DNA of 50,452 bases from Flavonifractor sp. An82 (GCF_002159265.1 NZ_NFHG01000020.1:1-50452); one strand, 5' to 3'; counted from the stretch's first letter, positions 8,251 to 17,093 are shown. Numbers and translations are program-made. The notes: generated by a model from the sequence alone, not told the origin.

Positions 8251-8278
8251 GGCGGTCTCCTCCTCTCTACGGTGTTTC

Positions 8279-8307
8279 AGTATACTCTATTTCCTCCTGC
8301 TGCGCAA
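8279..8307 (-). promoter_or_regulatory. Promoter for the EamA transporter
   Basis: On the minus strand, TTGCGC (8302-8307) and TATACT (8279-8284) are 17 bp apart, directly between the etf operon terminator and the gene start. Confidence 0.5.
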
Positions 8308-8324
8308 TCGGTTGCCTGTATAAA

Positions 8325-8357
8325 AAAACACCGGCCAGATGATCTGGCCGGTGTTTT
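8325..8357. terminator. Intrinsic terminator of the butyrate operon
   Basis: AAAACACCGGCCAGA (8325-8339) and TCTGGCCGGTGTTTT (8343-8357) form a perfect 15-bp stem with loop TGA. On the minus strand it ends the crt-to-etfA transcript 18 bases after the etfA stop. Confidence 0.9.
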
Positions 8358-8375
8358 CCTTGTGTAAGTAATCCC

Positions 8376-9479
8376 TTACTTCGCAGCCTTGGCGGCGCGG
8401 ATGGCCTCGATGAGCATGGGAGTAACCTTGTACAGGTCGCCCACGATGCCGTAGGAAGCCACGTCGAAGATGGGGGCGGACTCGTTCTTGTTCACCGCGA
8501 TGATGCACTCGGAGTCCTGCATGCCAGCCAGGTGCTGGATGGCGCCGGAGATACCCAGAGCAACATAGATGCGGGGATGGACGGTCTTGCCGGTCTGGCC
8601 AACCTGATGGTCGGCGCCGATCCAGCCAGCGTCCACGCAGGCACGGGAGGAGCCCACAACGCCGCCCAGGACGGAAGCCAGCTCCTCAGCCAGCTTGATG
8701 CCGCCCTCAACGTCCTTGCTGATGCCGCGGCCCACGGAGACCACCACGTCAGCGCCGATCAGGTCGACCAGCTTCTTGGCGGCCTTCTTGACCTCCAGCA
8801 CCTCAACATGGATGTCGGACTTGTCCAGCTTGACGTCCACGTTCTCGATGACAGTCTTGGCAGCGCCGGCCTCGTCGTAGGGCTGGGTCTGCATGACGCC
8901 GGGACGGACGGTGGACATCTGGGGACGGAAGCGGGGGCAGATGATGGTAGCCATCAGGTGACCGCCGAAAGCGGGACGGGTCATCTTCAGGTTGGTGTTC
9001 TCCTCGAACACGGTGTTGTCCACGTCGATGGTAGAGGTGGTCTTCAGGAACTCCTTGTACTTGGCCACGTCCACGTCGAGGTGGGTACAGTCGGCGGTCA
9101 GACCGGTGTGCAGCCGGGCAGCGCAGCGGGGGCCCAGGTCACGACCGATGTTGGTGGCGCCGATGAGGAAGATCTCGGGCTTCTTGTCCTCCACCAGGTC
9201 GCAGATGACCTTGGTGTAGGCGTCGGTGGTGTAAACGTCCAGCAGCTCGTGGTTGCAGTAGTACACCTTGTCGGCGCCGTAGCCGCCCAGAGCCTTCAGA
9301 TAATCTTCCTTGATGTCCTTGCCCAGGACCACGCCGCAGAGCTCCACGCCCAGGTCGTTGGCCAGCTTACGGCCCTCGGAGAGGAGCTGGTAGCTGGTGG
9401 ACATGATGACGCCCTCGCGCTGCTCACAGAAAACCCATACGCCCTTGAAGGCGGCGGTATCGCTACTATTGAAAGCCAT
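8376..9479 (-). CDS. etfA: Electron transfer flavoprotein subunit alpha
   Basis: 367 residues, ATG 9479 behind AAAGGAGAG. The N-terminal alpha/beta domain is followed by the C-terminal FAD-binding domain with GSSRACVDAGW, GQTGKTV and ISGAIQHLAG segments, in the usual ETF-alpha order. With EtfB it carries electrons to or from butyryl-CoA dehydrogenase. In butyrate-forming clostridia the Bcd-EtfAB complex couples crotonyl-CoA reduction to ferredoxin reduction by flavin-based electron bifurcation. It is the last gene of the operon, 19 bp after etfB. Whether this Etf bifurcates is inferred from context, not shown. Confidence 0.95.
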   Translation of the reverse strand: MAFNSSDTAAFKGVWVFCEQREGVIMSTSYQLLSEGRKLANDLGVELCGVVLGKDIKEDYLKALGGYGADKVYYCNHELLDVYTTDAYTKVICDLVEDKKPEIFLIGATNIGRDLGPRCAARLHTGLTADCTHLDVDVAKYKEFLKTTSTIDVDNTVFEENTNLKMTRPAFGGHLMATIICPRFRPQMSTVRPGVMQTQPYDEAGAAKTVIENVDVKLDKSDIHVEVLEVKKAAKKLVDLIGADVVVSVGRGISKDVEGGIKLAEELASVLGGVVGSSRACVDAGWIGADHQVGQTGKTVHPRIYVALGISGAIQHLAGMQDSECIIAVNKNESAPIFDVASYGIVGDLYKVTPMLIEAIRAAKAAK

Positions 9480-9498
9480 TCTATTGCTCTCCTTTCAA

Positions 9499-10299
9499 TT
9501 AGATAATGTGCTTGTCGTTGAGGATGGAGACCAGCTTCTCGACAGTCGCCTTATCGGCGCCCTCCATCATCATACCGGCGCCCTTCACCGGGGGAGAGAA
9601 GGACTTGTACACATTAGTGGGAGAGCCCTTCAGGCCGATGGTAGTAACATCAATCAGGGGATCGTCCTTCAGAGTCTCATAGTTGTAGACTTCCAGAGGC
9701 TTCTGGTAGCACTCCATGATGCCGCCCACGCTCATGTAGCGGGCGTCGTTGAGCTCCTTCACGCAGGTCAGCAGGCAGGGGGTCTGGACCTTGATGGTCA
9801 TGTAGCCGTCCTCCAGCAGACGCTTCACGGTAACAGCCTTGCCCTCCACGTTGATCTCGGCAACGTAGGAGACCTGGGGCATACCCAGCTTCTCAGCGAT
9901 CTGGGGACCGACCTGGGCGGTATCGCCGTCGATGGCCTGACGGCCGCAGAACACGATATCGTCGTCGTCCACGCCGATCTTCTTGATGGCAGCGGCCAGG
10001 ATCTGAGAAGTGGCGTAAGTATCGGAACCGCCGAACTCACGGGCGGAGACCAGAACGGCCTCGTCGGCGCCCATGGCCAGCAGCTCGCGGAGCATACCCT
10101 CGGCGGGCGGGGGGCCCATGGAGACCACAACCACCTTGCAGCCGGTGGCGTCCTTGATGCGCAGGGCGGCCTCAACAGCAGCCAGGTCGTCGTGGTTGGT
10201 GATGGTAGCCATGGCGGCACGGTCCATGGTGCCGTCTTCCTTCACCGCCACCACACCGGAGGTATCCGGGACCTGCTTGACACAAACGATTGCTTTCAT
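9499..10299 (-). CDS. etfB: Electron transfer flavoprotein subunit beta
   Basis: 266 residues, ATG 10299 behind GGAGGG. It begins with the family's MKAIVCVKQVPDT and contains the GRQAIDGDTAQVGPQIAE stretch of the nucleotide-binding region, plus the recognition loop (about 190-210). In bifurcating Etf proteins the beta subunit carries the second flavin and binds NADH. It lies between bcd and etfA with short gaps (23 and 19 bp), so all three are expected on one transcript and in one complex. Confidence 0.95.
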   Translation of the reverse strand: MKAIVCVKQVPDTSGVVAVKEDGTMDRAAMATITNHDDLAAVEAALRIKDATGCKVVVVSMGPPPAEGMLRELLAMGADEAVLVSAREFGGSDTYATSQILAAAIKKIGVDDDDIVFCGRQAIDGDTAQVGPQIAEKLGMPQVSYVAEINVEGKAVTVKRLLEDGYMTIKVQTPCLLTCVKELNDARYMSVGGIMECYQKPLEVYNYETLKDDPLIDVTTIGLKGSPTNVYKSFSPPVKGAGMMMEGADKATVEKLVSILNDKHII

Positions 10300-10322
10300 A
10301 TCGTAACTTCCCTCCAGTTCCT

Positions 10323-11483
10323 TTAGTTGACGCCCAGGTTGGCAGAAATGACCATCCGCTGGACCTCGCTGGTGCCCTCATAGATCTCAGTGATCTTGGC
10401 GTCGCGCATCATGCGCTCCACGGGGTACTCACGGGTGTAGCCGTAGCCGCCGAACAGCTGCACGCAGCGGCGGGTCACGTCGCTGGCGGTCTCAGCAGCA
10501 AACAGCTTGGCCATGGCAGCGTCCATGGTGTAGGGCTCATGGTTCTGCTTCTTCATGGCAGCGGAGTAGACCAGCCACTTGGCAGCCTCAGTCTTGGCAT
10601 GCATGTCAGCCAGCTGGAACTGGGTGTTCTGGAACTGGGAAATGCGCTTACCGAACTGGACGCGCTCCTTGGTGTACTTGATGGTCTCCTCGATGGCGCC
10701 CTCAGCCAGGCCCAGGGCCTGAGAGGCGATGCCGATACGGCCGCCGTCCAGGGTCTTCATGGCAATGCCGAAGCCCTTGCCCTGCTTGCCCAGCAGACGG
10801 TCGGCGGGAATGACACAGTCCTCCATGATCAGCTCACAGGTGGAGGAGCCCTTGATGCCCATCTTCTTCTCGTGCTTGCCCACGGAGAAGCCGGGATCGG
10901 TGCGCTCCACGATGAAGGCGGAGATCTCCTTCTTCTTGCGGCCGCGCTTGTCGGTGGAGATGCCGGTGATGGCGAAGATCACGAACACGTTGGCATAGCC
11001 GGCGTTGGTGATGAAGATCTTGGAGCCGTTGAGCACCCAGTTGCCGTTCTCGTCCTTCACGGCGGTGGTCTGCTGACCCTGGGCGTCAGTGCCGGCGCCG
11101 GGCTCGGTCAGGCCGAAAGCGCCGATCCACTCGCCGGAGCACAGCTTGGGCAGATACTTCTGCTTCTGCTCCTCGGTGCCGTTCTCATAGATGGGAGCGC
11201 AGCACAGGGAGGTGTGAGCGGAGATGATAACGCCGGTGGTGCCACAGACCTTGCTCATCTCCTCGACGGCCATGACATAGGACAGAACGTCCGCGCCGGC
11301 GCCGCCGTACTCCTTGGGGAAATAGATGCCCATCATGCCCAGCTTGGCCATCTTCTTGACGGTCTCCTCGGGGAACGCCTCGTTCTCGTCCACCCACTCA
11401 GCCAGGGGCTTGACTTCGTTTTCGGCAAAGTCACGGTACATCTTGCGGAGCATTTCCTGCTCTTTGGAAAGGTGCAGATCCAT
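10323..11483 (-). CDS. bcd: Butyryl-CoA (short-chain acyl-CoA) dehydrogenase
   Basis: 386 residues, the normal length for short-chain acyl-CoA dehydrogenases; ATG 11483 behind TAGGAGG. The FAD/substrate region FGLTEPGAGTDA (about 125-136) and the C-terminal YEGTSEVQR segment, which holds the catalytic glutamate in this subfamily, are both present. In this operon the reaction is reduction of crotonyl-CoA to butyryl-CoA with electrons from EtfAB. The position between hbd and etfBA is the classic clostridial order. A role in another acyl-CoA pathway is less likely given crt and hbd next to it. Confidence 0.94.
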   Translation of the reverse strand: MDLHLSKEQEMLRKMYRDFAENEVKPLAEWVDENEAFPEETVKKMAKLGMMGIYFPKEYGGAGADVLSYVMAVEEMSKVCGTTGVIISAHTSLCCAPIYENGTEEQKQKYLPKLCSGEWIGAFGLTEPGAGTDAQGQQTTAVKDENGNWVLNGSKIFITNAGYANVFVIFAITGISTDKRGRKKKEISAFIVERTDPGFSVGKHEKKMGIKGSSTCELIMEDCVIPADRLLGKQGKGFGIAMKTLDGGRIGIASQALGLAEGAIEETIKYTKERVQFGKRISQFQNTQFQLADMHAKTEAAKWLVYSAAMKKQNHEPYTMDAAMAKLFAAETASDVTRRCVQLFGGYGYTREYPVERMMRDAKITEIYEGTSEVQRMVISANLGVN

Positions 11484-11520
11484 TTGTTGCCTTCCTCCTA
11501 GATATGTATTTCACAACGGG

Positions 11521-11549
11521 CGGGCGGGAGTGTTTTGGGCTCCCGCCCG
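11521..11549 (-). terminator. Hairpin between hbd and bcd
   Basis: CGGGCGGGAG (11521-11530) and CTCCCGCCCG (11540-11549) form a 10-bp GC stem in the 93-bp gap between hbd and bcd. On the minus strand no T-run follows the stem, so it more likely sets relative transcript levels or RNA stability within the operon than ends it. Confidence 0.5.
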
Positions 11550-11576
11550 TCGTTTTGCGCAGTATGAATGAGGCTC

Positions 11577-12428
11577 TTACTTCTTGGTGTAGTCGTAGAA
11601 GCCGATGCCGGTCTTGCGGCCCAGCTTGCCGGCGCGGACCATCTTCCGCAGCAGCAGGGAGGCGCGATACTTGGGATCGTGAGTCTCGTTGTACAGGGTG
11701 TCCATGATGGCCAGGCACACATCCAGGCCCACCAGATCGCCCAGAGCCAGGGGGCCCATGGGGTGGTTGGCGCCCAGCTTCATAGCGGTGTCAACGCCCT
11801 CAACGGTGGCCACGCCGGTGTACACCAGGTCGATGCCCTCATTGATCATGGGGATCAGGATCTTGTTGACCACGAAGCCGGGGGCCTCGTTGACCTCGAC
11901 GGGCTCCTTGCCGATCTCCACGGACAGGTCGCGGATGGTGTTGAAAGTCTCATCGGAGGTGTGAGCGCCGCGGATGACCTCCACCAGCTTCATGACAGTG
12001 GCGGGGTTGAAGAAGTGCATGCCGATGAACTTGTCGGCGCGCTTGGTGGCGGCGGCGATAGCGGTGATGGAGATGGAAGAGGTGTTGGAGGCCAGGATGG
12101 TCTCGGGCTTGCAGATGCTGTCCAGCTCGGCAAAGATGCTCTTCTTGATGTCCAGGTTCTCGATGGCGGCCTCAACGACCAGGTCGGCGTCGGCAGCAGC
12201 AGCCAGATCGGTGGTAAAGCTCATGTGGGACAGGATAGCAGCCTTCTTCTCCTCGTCCATCTTGCCCTTGGCCACCAGCTTGTCCAGGCCCTTGTTCAGG
12301 CGGGCCTCGGAGGCCTTGATGATGTCGTCGTTGATGTCGCGGACGACCACGTCAAAATCCTTCTTGGCAAAGACCTGAGCGATATCCAGGCCCATGGTGC
12401 CGCCGCCGATGACAACAATCTTTTTCAT
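11577..12428 (-). CDS. hbd: 3-hydroxybutyryl-CoA dehydrogenase
   Basis: 283 residues from ATG 12428 (MKKIVVIGG), the usual length of clostridial Hbd; the frame extends upstream to 12506 but without family similarity. The Rossmann motif [10 protein letters not shown] lies at about 9-18, and [17 protein letters not shown] holds the catalytic histidine region (about 136-152). The enzyme interconverts acetoacetyl-CoA and 3-hydroxybutyryl-CoA with NAD(P)H in the cytoplasm. It follows crt by 114 bp on the same strand. Confidence 0.94.
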   Translation of the reverse strand: MKKIVVIGGGTMGLDIAQVFAKKDFDVVVRDINDDIIKASEARLNKGLDKLVAKGKMDEEKKAAILSHMSFTTDLAAAADADLVVEAAIENLDIKKSIFAELDSICKPETILASNTSSISITAIAAATKRADKFIGMHFFNPATVMKLVEVIRGAHTSDETFNTIRDLSVEIGKEPVEVNEAPGFVVNKILIPMINEGIDLVYTGVATVEGVDTAMKLGANHPMGPLALGDLVGLDVCLAIMDTLYNETHDPKYRASLLLRKMVRAGKLGRKTGIGFYDYTKK

Positions 12429-12542
12429 AGCAGAAAACCTCTTTTCAATCTTTTTGATGAAAATGTTCCAAATCTGGTCGGACGGATTTGCTATTACAGG
12501 TGCCATAAGTAATGTACCGTACCGGAATCTCTTCCGGACAGC

Positions 12543-13319
12543 TTACTTGTTCTGGAAGTGCTTCTCAGCCCGCTTCTCCAGGAAAGCGCCCATGCCCTCG
12601 TCCTTGTCGGCAGTGCCGCAGCAGACGCCGAAAGCCTCAGCCTCAAAGGCAGAGCCGGTGGCGATGTCGGTCTGCATGCCCATGCGGATGCAGCGCTTGG
12701 ACTCCTGCACGGCGATCTGAGCGTTGGCGCAGATGGCGTTGGCCAGCTCCATGGCCTTATCCATCAGCTCCTCGGCGGGATAGACCTCGCTGACCAGGCC
12801 GATGGCCTTGGCCTCCTCAGCCTTGATGACCTTGGCGGTGAGGATGAGCTCCATGGCCTTGGAGATGCCCACGATGCGGGGCAGCCGCTGAGTGCCGGCG
12901 AAGCCGGGGGTGATGCCCAGGCCCACCTCGGGCTGACCAAACTTGGCCTTCTCGCTGGCCAGACGGATATCACAAGCCATGCTCAGCTCGCAGCCGCCGC
13001 CCAGGGCGAAGCCGTTGATCGCCGCGATGACGGGCTTGGCCATGTTCTCCAGCTTCAGGAACACGCCGCCGCCGTGCACCCCGAACTTCTTGCCGTCGAT
13101 GGAAGAGAAGTTCTTCATCTCGCCGATATCAGCGCCCGCCACGAAGGAACGGCCCGCGCCGGTGAGGATCATAACATAGATCTCGTCGTCCGCAGCCACC
13201 TGATCGATGACAGCGTCCAGATCGCTCAGAACCTGGCTGTTCAGCGCGTTCAGCGCCTCCTGCCGGTCAATGGTGACCACGCCGACGTGGCCCTGCTTTT
13301 CCAGCTTCACAAAACCCAT
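12543..13319 (-). CDS. crt: 3-hydroxybutyryl-CoA dehydratase (crotonase)
   Basis: 258 residues, ATG 13319 behind AAGGAGG. Crotonase-fold features are in order: the oxyanion-hole segments AGADIGEM (about 63-70) and GFALGGGCELSMACD (about 103-117), and the paired catalytic glutamates in GGCE and QPEVGLGITPGFAGTQRL (about 130-147). It dehydrates 3-hydroxybutyryl-CoA to crotonyl-CoA. It is the first gene of the operon, directly downstream of the Rex-type operator. The acetyl-CoA acetyltransferase needed at the start of the pathway is not in this window. Confidence 0.94.
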   Translation of the reverse strand: MGFVKLEKQGHVGVVTIDRQEALNALNSQVLSDLDAVIDQVAADDEIYVMILTGAGRSFVAGADIGEMKNFSSIDGKKFGVHGGGVFLKLENMAKPVIAAINGFALGGGCELSMACDIRLASEKAKFGQPEVGLGITPGFAGTQRLPRIVGISKAMELILTAKVIKAEEAKAIGLVSEVYPAEELMDKAMELANAICANAQIAVQESKRCIRMGMQTDIATGSAFEAEAFGVCCGTADKDEGMGAFLEKRAEKHFQNK

Positions 13320-13354
13320 TTGTTCTGCCTCCTTGTCCTGTTACCTATCTAGAA

Positions 13355-13372
13355 TTGTTATATTTTTAACAA
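13355..13372. promoter_or_regulatory. Near-consensus Rex (NADH/NAD+ sensor) operator
   Basis: The 18-mer TTGTTA-TATTTT-TAACAA matches the published Rex pattern TTGTTAA-N4-TTAACAA at 13 of its 14 fixed positions. It lies about 8-25 bases after the predicted start site of the crt operon, where a bound repressor would block transcription. Rex control of crt-bcd-etf-hbd operons is established in clostridia; rex itself is not in the window. Confidence 0.75.
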
Positions 13373-13386
13373 GTTCCCACCTAATA

Positions 13387-13415
13387 AGTATACCTCACCC
13401 CCGCCAAACAGGCAA
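13387..13415 (-). promoter_or_regulatory. Promoter of the butyrate operon
   Basis: On the minus strand, TTGCCT (13410-13415) and TATACT (13387-13392) are 17 bp apart; the start is predicted near 13380. I see no other feature between here and 13590 apart from AT-rich sequence. Confidence 0.65.
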
Positions 13416-13591
13416 GTAAAATGGAAGAGAATTTCGTTATTTTTTTATCAATGATTATAGACAATATGCACAACTGATTTCCGGAATGCCGCCATACCTA
13501 TGGGACGAAACGGCAAACCAGCCGGTTTTTCGCCCCTTTGACCCCATTTTCCCTATGAGGTCCGGGACGGCTGTTTGGTCAATATGTACAA

Positions 13592-13610
13592 CCGGGGCTT
13601 ATGGCCCCGG
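13592..13610 (-). terminator. Hairpin just after the choloylglycine hydrolase gene
   Basis: CCGGGGC (13592-13598) and GCCCCGG (13604-13610) pair with a 5-base loop, 7 bases beyond the stop codon of the minus-strand gene. No T-tract follows, so it is a weak or partial terminator. Confidence 0.45.
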
Positions 13611-13617
13611 CCTCCGG

Positions 13618-14589
13618 TCAGCCGTCCACACGGATCTGCTGGGCAGTGATCAGGGGGCGGCAGATGAGTTCCCTGCCCTCCCGCTTTTCCTCGTCCATGG
13701 GGACCGCCGTGAGCTGGCTGTTATCGTAGGTCTTATAATAGTAGGTGCCCGTCCTGCCGTTGATGCAGCAGCTGTAATCGGTGATGTCCCACTTGCCCTC
13801 CGGGGTGCGCACCGCTCCCCGGGGCATGGCTACCGCATCCAGGATGTGAAAGACCTGCCCCACACTGGAGGCCTCGTCTGGCTCACAGGCACTGTTGCAC
13901 TTCAGAAAGGCTGCCCGAATATAGCGTGAGGCAGGTGACCAGTCTCCCGGCAGGCCCAGCCCTCCCATTCCCTGCCCAAAGGTACGCAGCTCCGGTCCGC
14001 CAAAGCGGTTTTCCGGCTGGGCGGCGGAGAGGCCCAGATACTGATTCAGATTGGTCAGGTGGTAATCAAAGGTAGGGTTGTTGGTGAGCACCCCCACCGG
14101 GTCCTCAAACAGCCGCAGCCCGTCGGCCATGGGCTCGATCACCATGGCCCGCTTCCCGTCGGCCAAGTGCCAGTGGAGGGGAGCCGAGGGCATGGAGGGT
14201 AAAAAGGGCTCCTCCAGCAGCCGGGTACGGCGCAGCTGCTCCGCCGCATCTTCCACGCACGCACAGGTGCCCAGCAGCCAGGGGATCAGCTCATAGGGGG
14301 CCGCCGGGGTGCCATCCGCCGGGCCGCAGGGGTAGCTGGCATTGCCCGGAAAGTTCAGCCCCGCCAAATAGAGGCCCTTTTCATTGACCCCCTCGGCATA
14401 GAGGGGATAGCCCGCCGCCACGGTGGCCATGCCGATGATGGCATGGTGCCGCTCCAGGGTGGGCATTTTTTTGAAGGTCAGCGGGAAGTTGCGGGGGGTA
14501 ATGACCACCTGCTGTCCGAAGTGGTACTCCAGATCCAGATTCCGTCCGAAGTAGGGGTCTGCTGTGGTAAGGGTGAGACTGGTACACAT
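13618..14589 (-). CDS. Choloylglycine hydrolase family protein (bile salt hydrolase candidate)
   Basis: 323 residues, ATG 14589 behind AGGAGG. This is an Ntn-hydrolase with Cys2 exposed after removal of Met1. Residues matching the family active site are visible: C2, R16, D19, N79 (in GLNFPG), N171 (in TNNPTFDYHL) and R222 (in SRYIRAAF). The Asn at the position that is Tyr in many penicillin V acylases, and the TNNPTFDYHLTNLNQY segment, favour bile salt hydrolase over acylase. There is no signal peptide, so it is cytoplasmic as usual for BSH. It would cleave glycine or taurine from conjugated bile acids. Activity on bile salts, penicillin V or acyl-homoserine lactones cannot be separated by sequence reading alone. 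Confidence 0.85.
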   Translation of the reverse strand: MCTSLTLTTADPYFGRNLDLEYHFGQQVVITPRNFPLTFKKMPTLERHHAIIGMATVAAGYPLYAEGVNEKGLYLAGLNFPGNASYPCGPADGTPAAPYELIPWLLGTCACVEDAAEQLRRTRLLEEPFLPSMPSAPLHWHLADGKRAMVIEPMADGLRLFEDPVGVLTNNPTFDYHLTNLNQYLGLSAAQPENRFGGPELRTFGQGMGGLGLPGDWSPASRYIRAAFLKCNSACEPDEASSVGQVFHILDAVAMPRGAVRTPEGKWDITDYSCCINGRTGTYYYKTYDNSQLTAVPMDEEKREGRELICRPLITAQQIRVDG

Positions 14590-14680
14590 GGCTGACGCCT
14601 CCTGTTTCCATCACTGCGCCCTGGGGGCGCGCTCCTTAGTTTGGCGGTTCTTTCCGGACCCTATCCCGCCTCTGTGAAAA

Positions 14681-14717
14681 AACGGGCCTGCCGCGGGAAA
14701 ACGCGACAGGCCCGTTG
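14681..14717 (-). terminator. Intrinsic terminator of the RNR gene
   Basis: AACGGGCCTG...CGCG pairs with CGCG...CAGGCCCGTT around a GGAAAA loop. On the minus strand the stem is followed by TTTTTTCAC, a good terminator five bases after the nrdJ stop. Confidence 0.85.
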
Positions 14718-14722
14718 CCTGT

Positions 14723-17020
14723 TTAGCCGCACTTGGAGTAGCCGCAGTCACGACAAGTGACGCAGCCACCCTCATGCTCCAATTTGGCCCCGCACTCGGG
14801 GCAGAACTTGGCCAGTTTGGCCTCGGCGGGGGTCATGCCCGGCCGGGGAATGGGAGCCGCCTTGGTAGCGGCGCTGATGGGAGCGGGCGCGGGCTCATGG
14901 GCGTCCTTGGACACCTTGAGCACCTTCTCCAGCGCCTTGGCAATGGCGTCGGGGCAGGAGGTCACCGGCACGCCGGGCTGCCGCAGGCAGGAGGGGCAAC
15001 GGATGCCCTTGAGCTGCTGGATGATCTCCTTGGGGTCCATGCCGGAGCGGATGCCCACGCTGACCAGCCGGGCAGTAGCCTCGCTCTGGCTGGGGCAGCC
15101 GCCGGCACGACCGGTGTTGGTGAACACCTCGCAGATGCCGTTCTCGTCGTAGTTGACGGTGATATAAAGGTTACCGCAGCCGATGCGCACCTTCTCGGTG
15201 AAGCCGGTGGTCACCGCGGGGCGGGGCCGGGGCTGGATGTGGCCGTAAGCCTCCTGGGGTACCTGGCACTCCTCGCATACCCGGCCGGTAGGAGCAGGCT
15301 CCTTGCCATCGTTGACCTTGCCGATGTTGAGCACCTGCTCATTGCGGCTGCCGTCCCGGTAGATGGTGGTGCCCTTGCAGCCCAGGGTGTAGGCCAGGCG
15401 GTAGACCTCAGCCACTTCCGCCTTGGTGGCGGAGTTGGGGAAGTTCACCGTCTTGCTGACGGCGTTGTCGGTGTACTGCTGGAAGGCGGCCTGCATCTTC
15501 ACATGCCAGATGGGGGACACGTCGTGGGCGCACACAAAGACCCGCTTGATCTCCTCGGGGATGCCCTCCACATGGGCCAGGGAGCCCTGCTCCACGATCT
15601 GCTTCATCAGAGCCTCGGAGTAGATCCCCGCCTCCACCAGCTTGTCCTTCAGGATCTGGTTGGTCTCGATGAGGTGGGTGTTGTCCATGACGTTGCGGAT
15701 ATAGGCATAGGCAAACACCGGCTCCACGCCGGAGGACACCCCGGCAATGATGGACAGGGTGCCGGTGGGGGCGATGGTGGTAACGGTGGCGTTGCGGATG
15801 GGCTTGCCGTCCTTATAAATACTCTGGTCAAAGAGGGGGAAGGCGCCCCGGCTCTCCGCCAGCCGCTCGCTCTCCTGGTGGCCGATGGTGTTGATGGTGT
15901 CCATGATCTCGGCGGCCAGGGCCACGCCCTCCTCGCTGTTGTAGGGCACGCCCATGTAGAGGAGCATGTCCGCAAAGCCCATGACGCCCAGGCCGATCTT
16001 CCGGGTGGAGCGGGTCATCTTGTCGATCTCGGGCAGGGGGTACTGGTTGACTTCGATGACGTTGTCCAGGAAGTGAACGGCGGTGCGGATGGTCTTCTCC
16101 AGCTTGGCCCGGTCCAGCACCCAGCCCGCCACTGTTCTGGTGATGTGGTTGACCAGGTTGATGGAGCCCAGGTTGCAGCTCTCATAGGGCAGCAGGGGCT
16201 GCTCGCCGCAGGGGTTGGTGGACTCGATCTCCCCCTGGTCGGGCACGGCGTTGTCCCGGTTGAGCCGGTCCAGGAAGATGATGCCGGGCTCGCCGGTCTG
16301 CCAGGCAGAGGTGACGATGGCGTCAAAGACCTCCCTGGCCTTCAGCTGGCCCACCACACGGCCGGCGGCGGGGTCCACCAGGTCATACATACTGTCGGCG
16401 CTCACCGCCTCCATAAAGGCCTCGGTGATGCCCACGGAGATGTTGAAGTTGGTGATCTCAGAGGTGTCGTTCTTGCAGGTGATGAACTCCATGATGTCGG
16501 GGTGATCCACCCGGAGGATGCCCATATTGGCGCCCCGGCGGGTGCCGCCCTGCTTCACCGCCTCGGTGGCGGCGTTGAACACCTTCATAAAGGAGATGGG
16601 GCCGCTGGCCACGCCGCCGGTGGAGTTGACGGTAGAGCCCTTGGGACGCAGCCGGGAGAAGGAGAAGCCGGTGCCGCCGCCGCTCTTGTGGATGAGGGCA
16701 GCGTTCTTGATGGCGTCGAAAATATCCTCCATGGAGTCGGCCACCGGCAGCACAAAGCAGGCGGACAGCTGCCCCAGGGGGCGGCCGGCATTCATCAGGG
16801 TGGGGGAATTGGGCAGGAAGTCCAGATTGGTCATCATCTCGTAGAACTCCGCCGCCGTGGCCACCACATCGGCCTTGGGATCAAAATGGCGGTCGCCCTC
16901 GGCGATGGCGTTGGCTACCCGGCGGAACAGGCCGTCCACCGTCTCGGTGGGGTTCCCCTGCTCGTCCCGGGCCAGGTAGCGCCGCTCCAGCACCGCCTTG
17001 GCGTTTTCAGAAATGGGCAT
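14723..17020 (-). CDS. nrdJ: Adenosylcobalamin-dependent (class II) ribonucleoside-diphosphate reductase
   Basis: 765 residues, ATG 17020. It reduces ribonucleotides to deoxyribonucleotides using a B12-derived thiyl radical, without oxygen. Visible features are SACFVLP (Cys near 88, one of the redox pair), SGGGTGFSFSRLRP (about 114-127), the radical-site loop NPCGEQ (about 268-273), a C-terminal region with two further Cys pairs (TDR-type), and a zinc-ribbon-like tail with four CxxC-type cysteines ending YSKCG. The length and tail match the vitamin B12-dependent RNR family (TIGR02504). It has its own promoter with a candidate NrdR box and its own terminator, so it is monocistronic. Confidence 0.95.
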   Translation of the reverse strand: MPISENAKAVLERRYLARDEQGNPTETVDGLFRRVANAIAEGDRHFDPKADVVATAAEFYEMMTNLDFLPNSPTLMNAGRPLGQLSACFVLPVADSMEDIFDAIKNAALIHKSGGGTGFSFSRLRPKGSTVNSTGGVASGPISFMKVFNAATEAVKQGGTRRGANMGILRVDHPDIMEFITCKNDTSEITNFNISVGITEAFMEAVSADSMYDLVDPAAGRVVGQLKAREVFDAIVTSAWQTGEPGIIFLDRLNRDNAVPDQGEIESTNPCGEQPLLPYESCNLGSINLVNHITRTVAGWVLDRAKLEKTIRTAVHFLDNVIEVNQYPLPEIDKMTRSTRKIGLGVMGFADMLLYMGVPYNSEEGVALAAEIMDTINTIGHQESERLAESRGAFPLFDQSIYKDGKPIRNATVTTIAPTGTLSIIAGVSSGVEPVFAYAYIRNVMDNTHLIETNQILKDKLVEAGIYSEALMKQIVEQGSLAHVEGIPEEIKRVFVCAHDVSPIWHVKMQAAFQQYTDNAVSKTVNFPNSATKAEVAEVYRLAYTLGCKGTTIYRDGSRNEQVLNIGKVNDGKEPAPTGRVCEECQVPQEAYGHIQPRPRPAVTTGFTEKVRIGCGNLYITVNYDENGICEVFTNTGRAGGCPSQSEATARLVSVGIRSGMDPKEIIQQLKGIRCPSCLRQPGVPVTSCPDAIAKALEKVLKVSKDAHEPAPAPISAATKAAPIPRPGMTPAEAKLAKFCPECGAKLEHEGGCVTCRDCGYSKCG

Positions 17021-17056
17021 ATCCTATCTCTCCTCTTGAGTTAATATCATATACAA

Positions 17057-17072
17057 GCACAAGATATTGTAT
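17057..17072 (-). promoter_or_regulatory. Candidate NrdR box
   Basis: On the minus strand the 16-mer ATACAATATCTTGTGC matches the NrdR pattern acaCwAtATaTwGtgt at 13 of 16 positions, including the central CwAtAT and TwG. It overlaps the -10 element of nrdJ. NrdR represses RNR genes in most bacteria and usually binds two boxes; I could not find a convincing second one nearby. Confidence 0.55.
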
Positions 17073-17093
17073 CATAGAAAAGCGCCATGTCAA
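17066..17093 (-). promoter_or_regulatory. Promoter of nrdJ
   Basis: On the minus strand, a perfect TTGACA (17088-17093) and TACAAT (17066-17071) are 16 bp apart. Confidence 0.7.
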
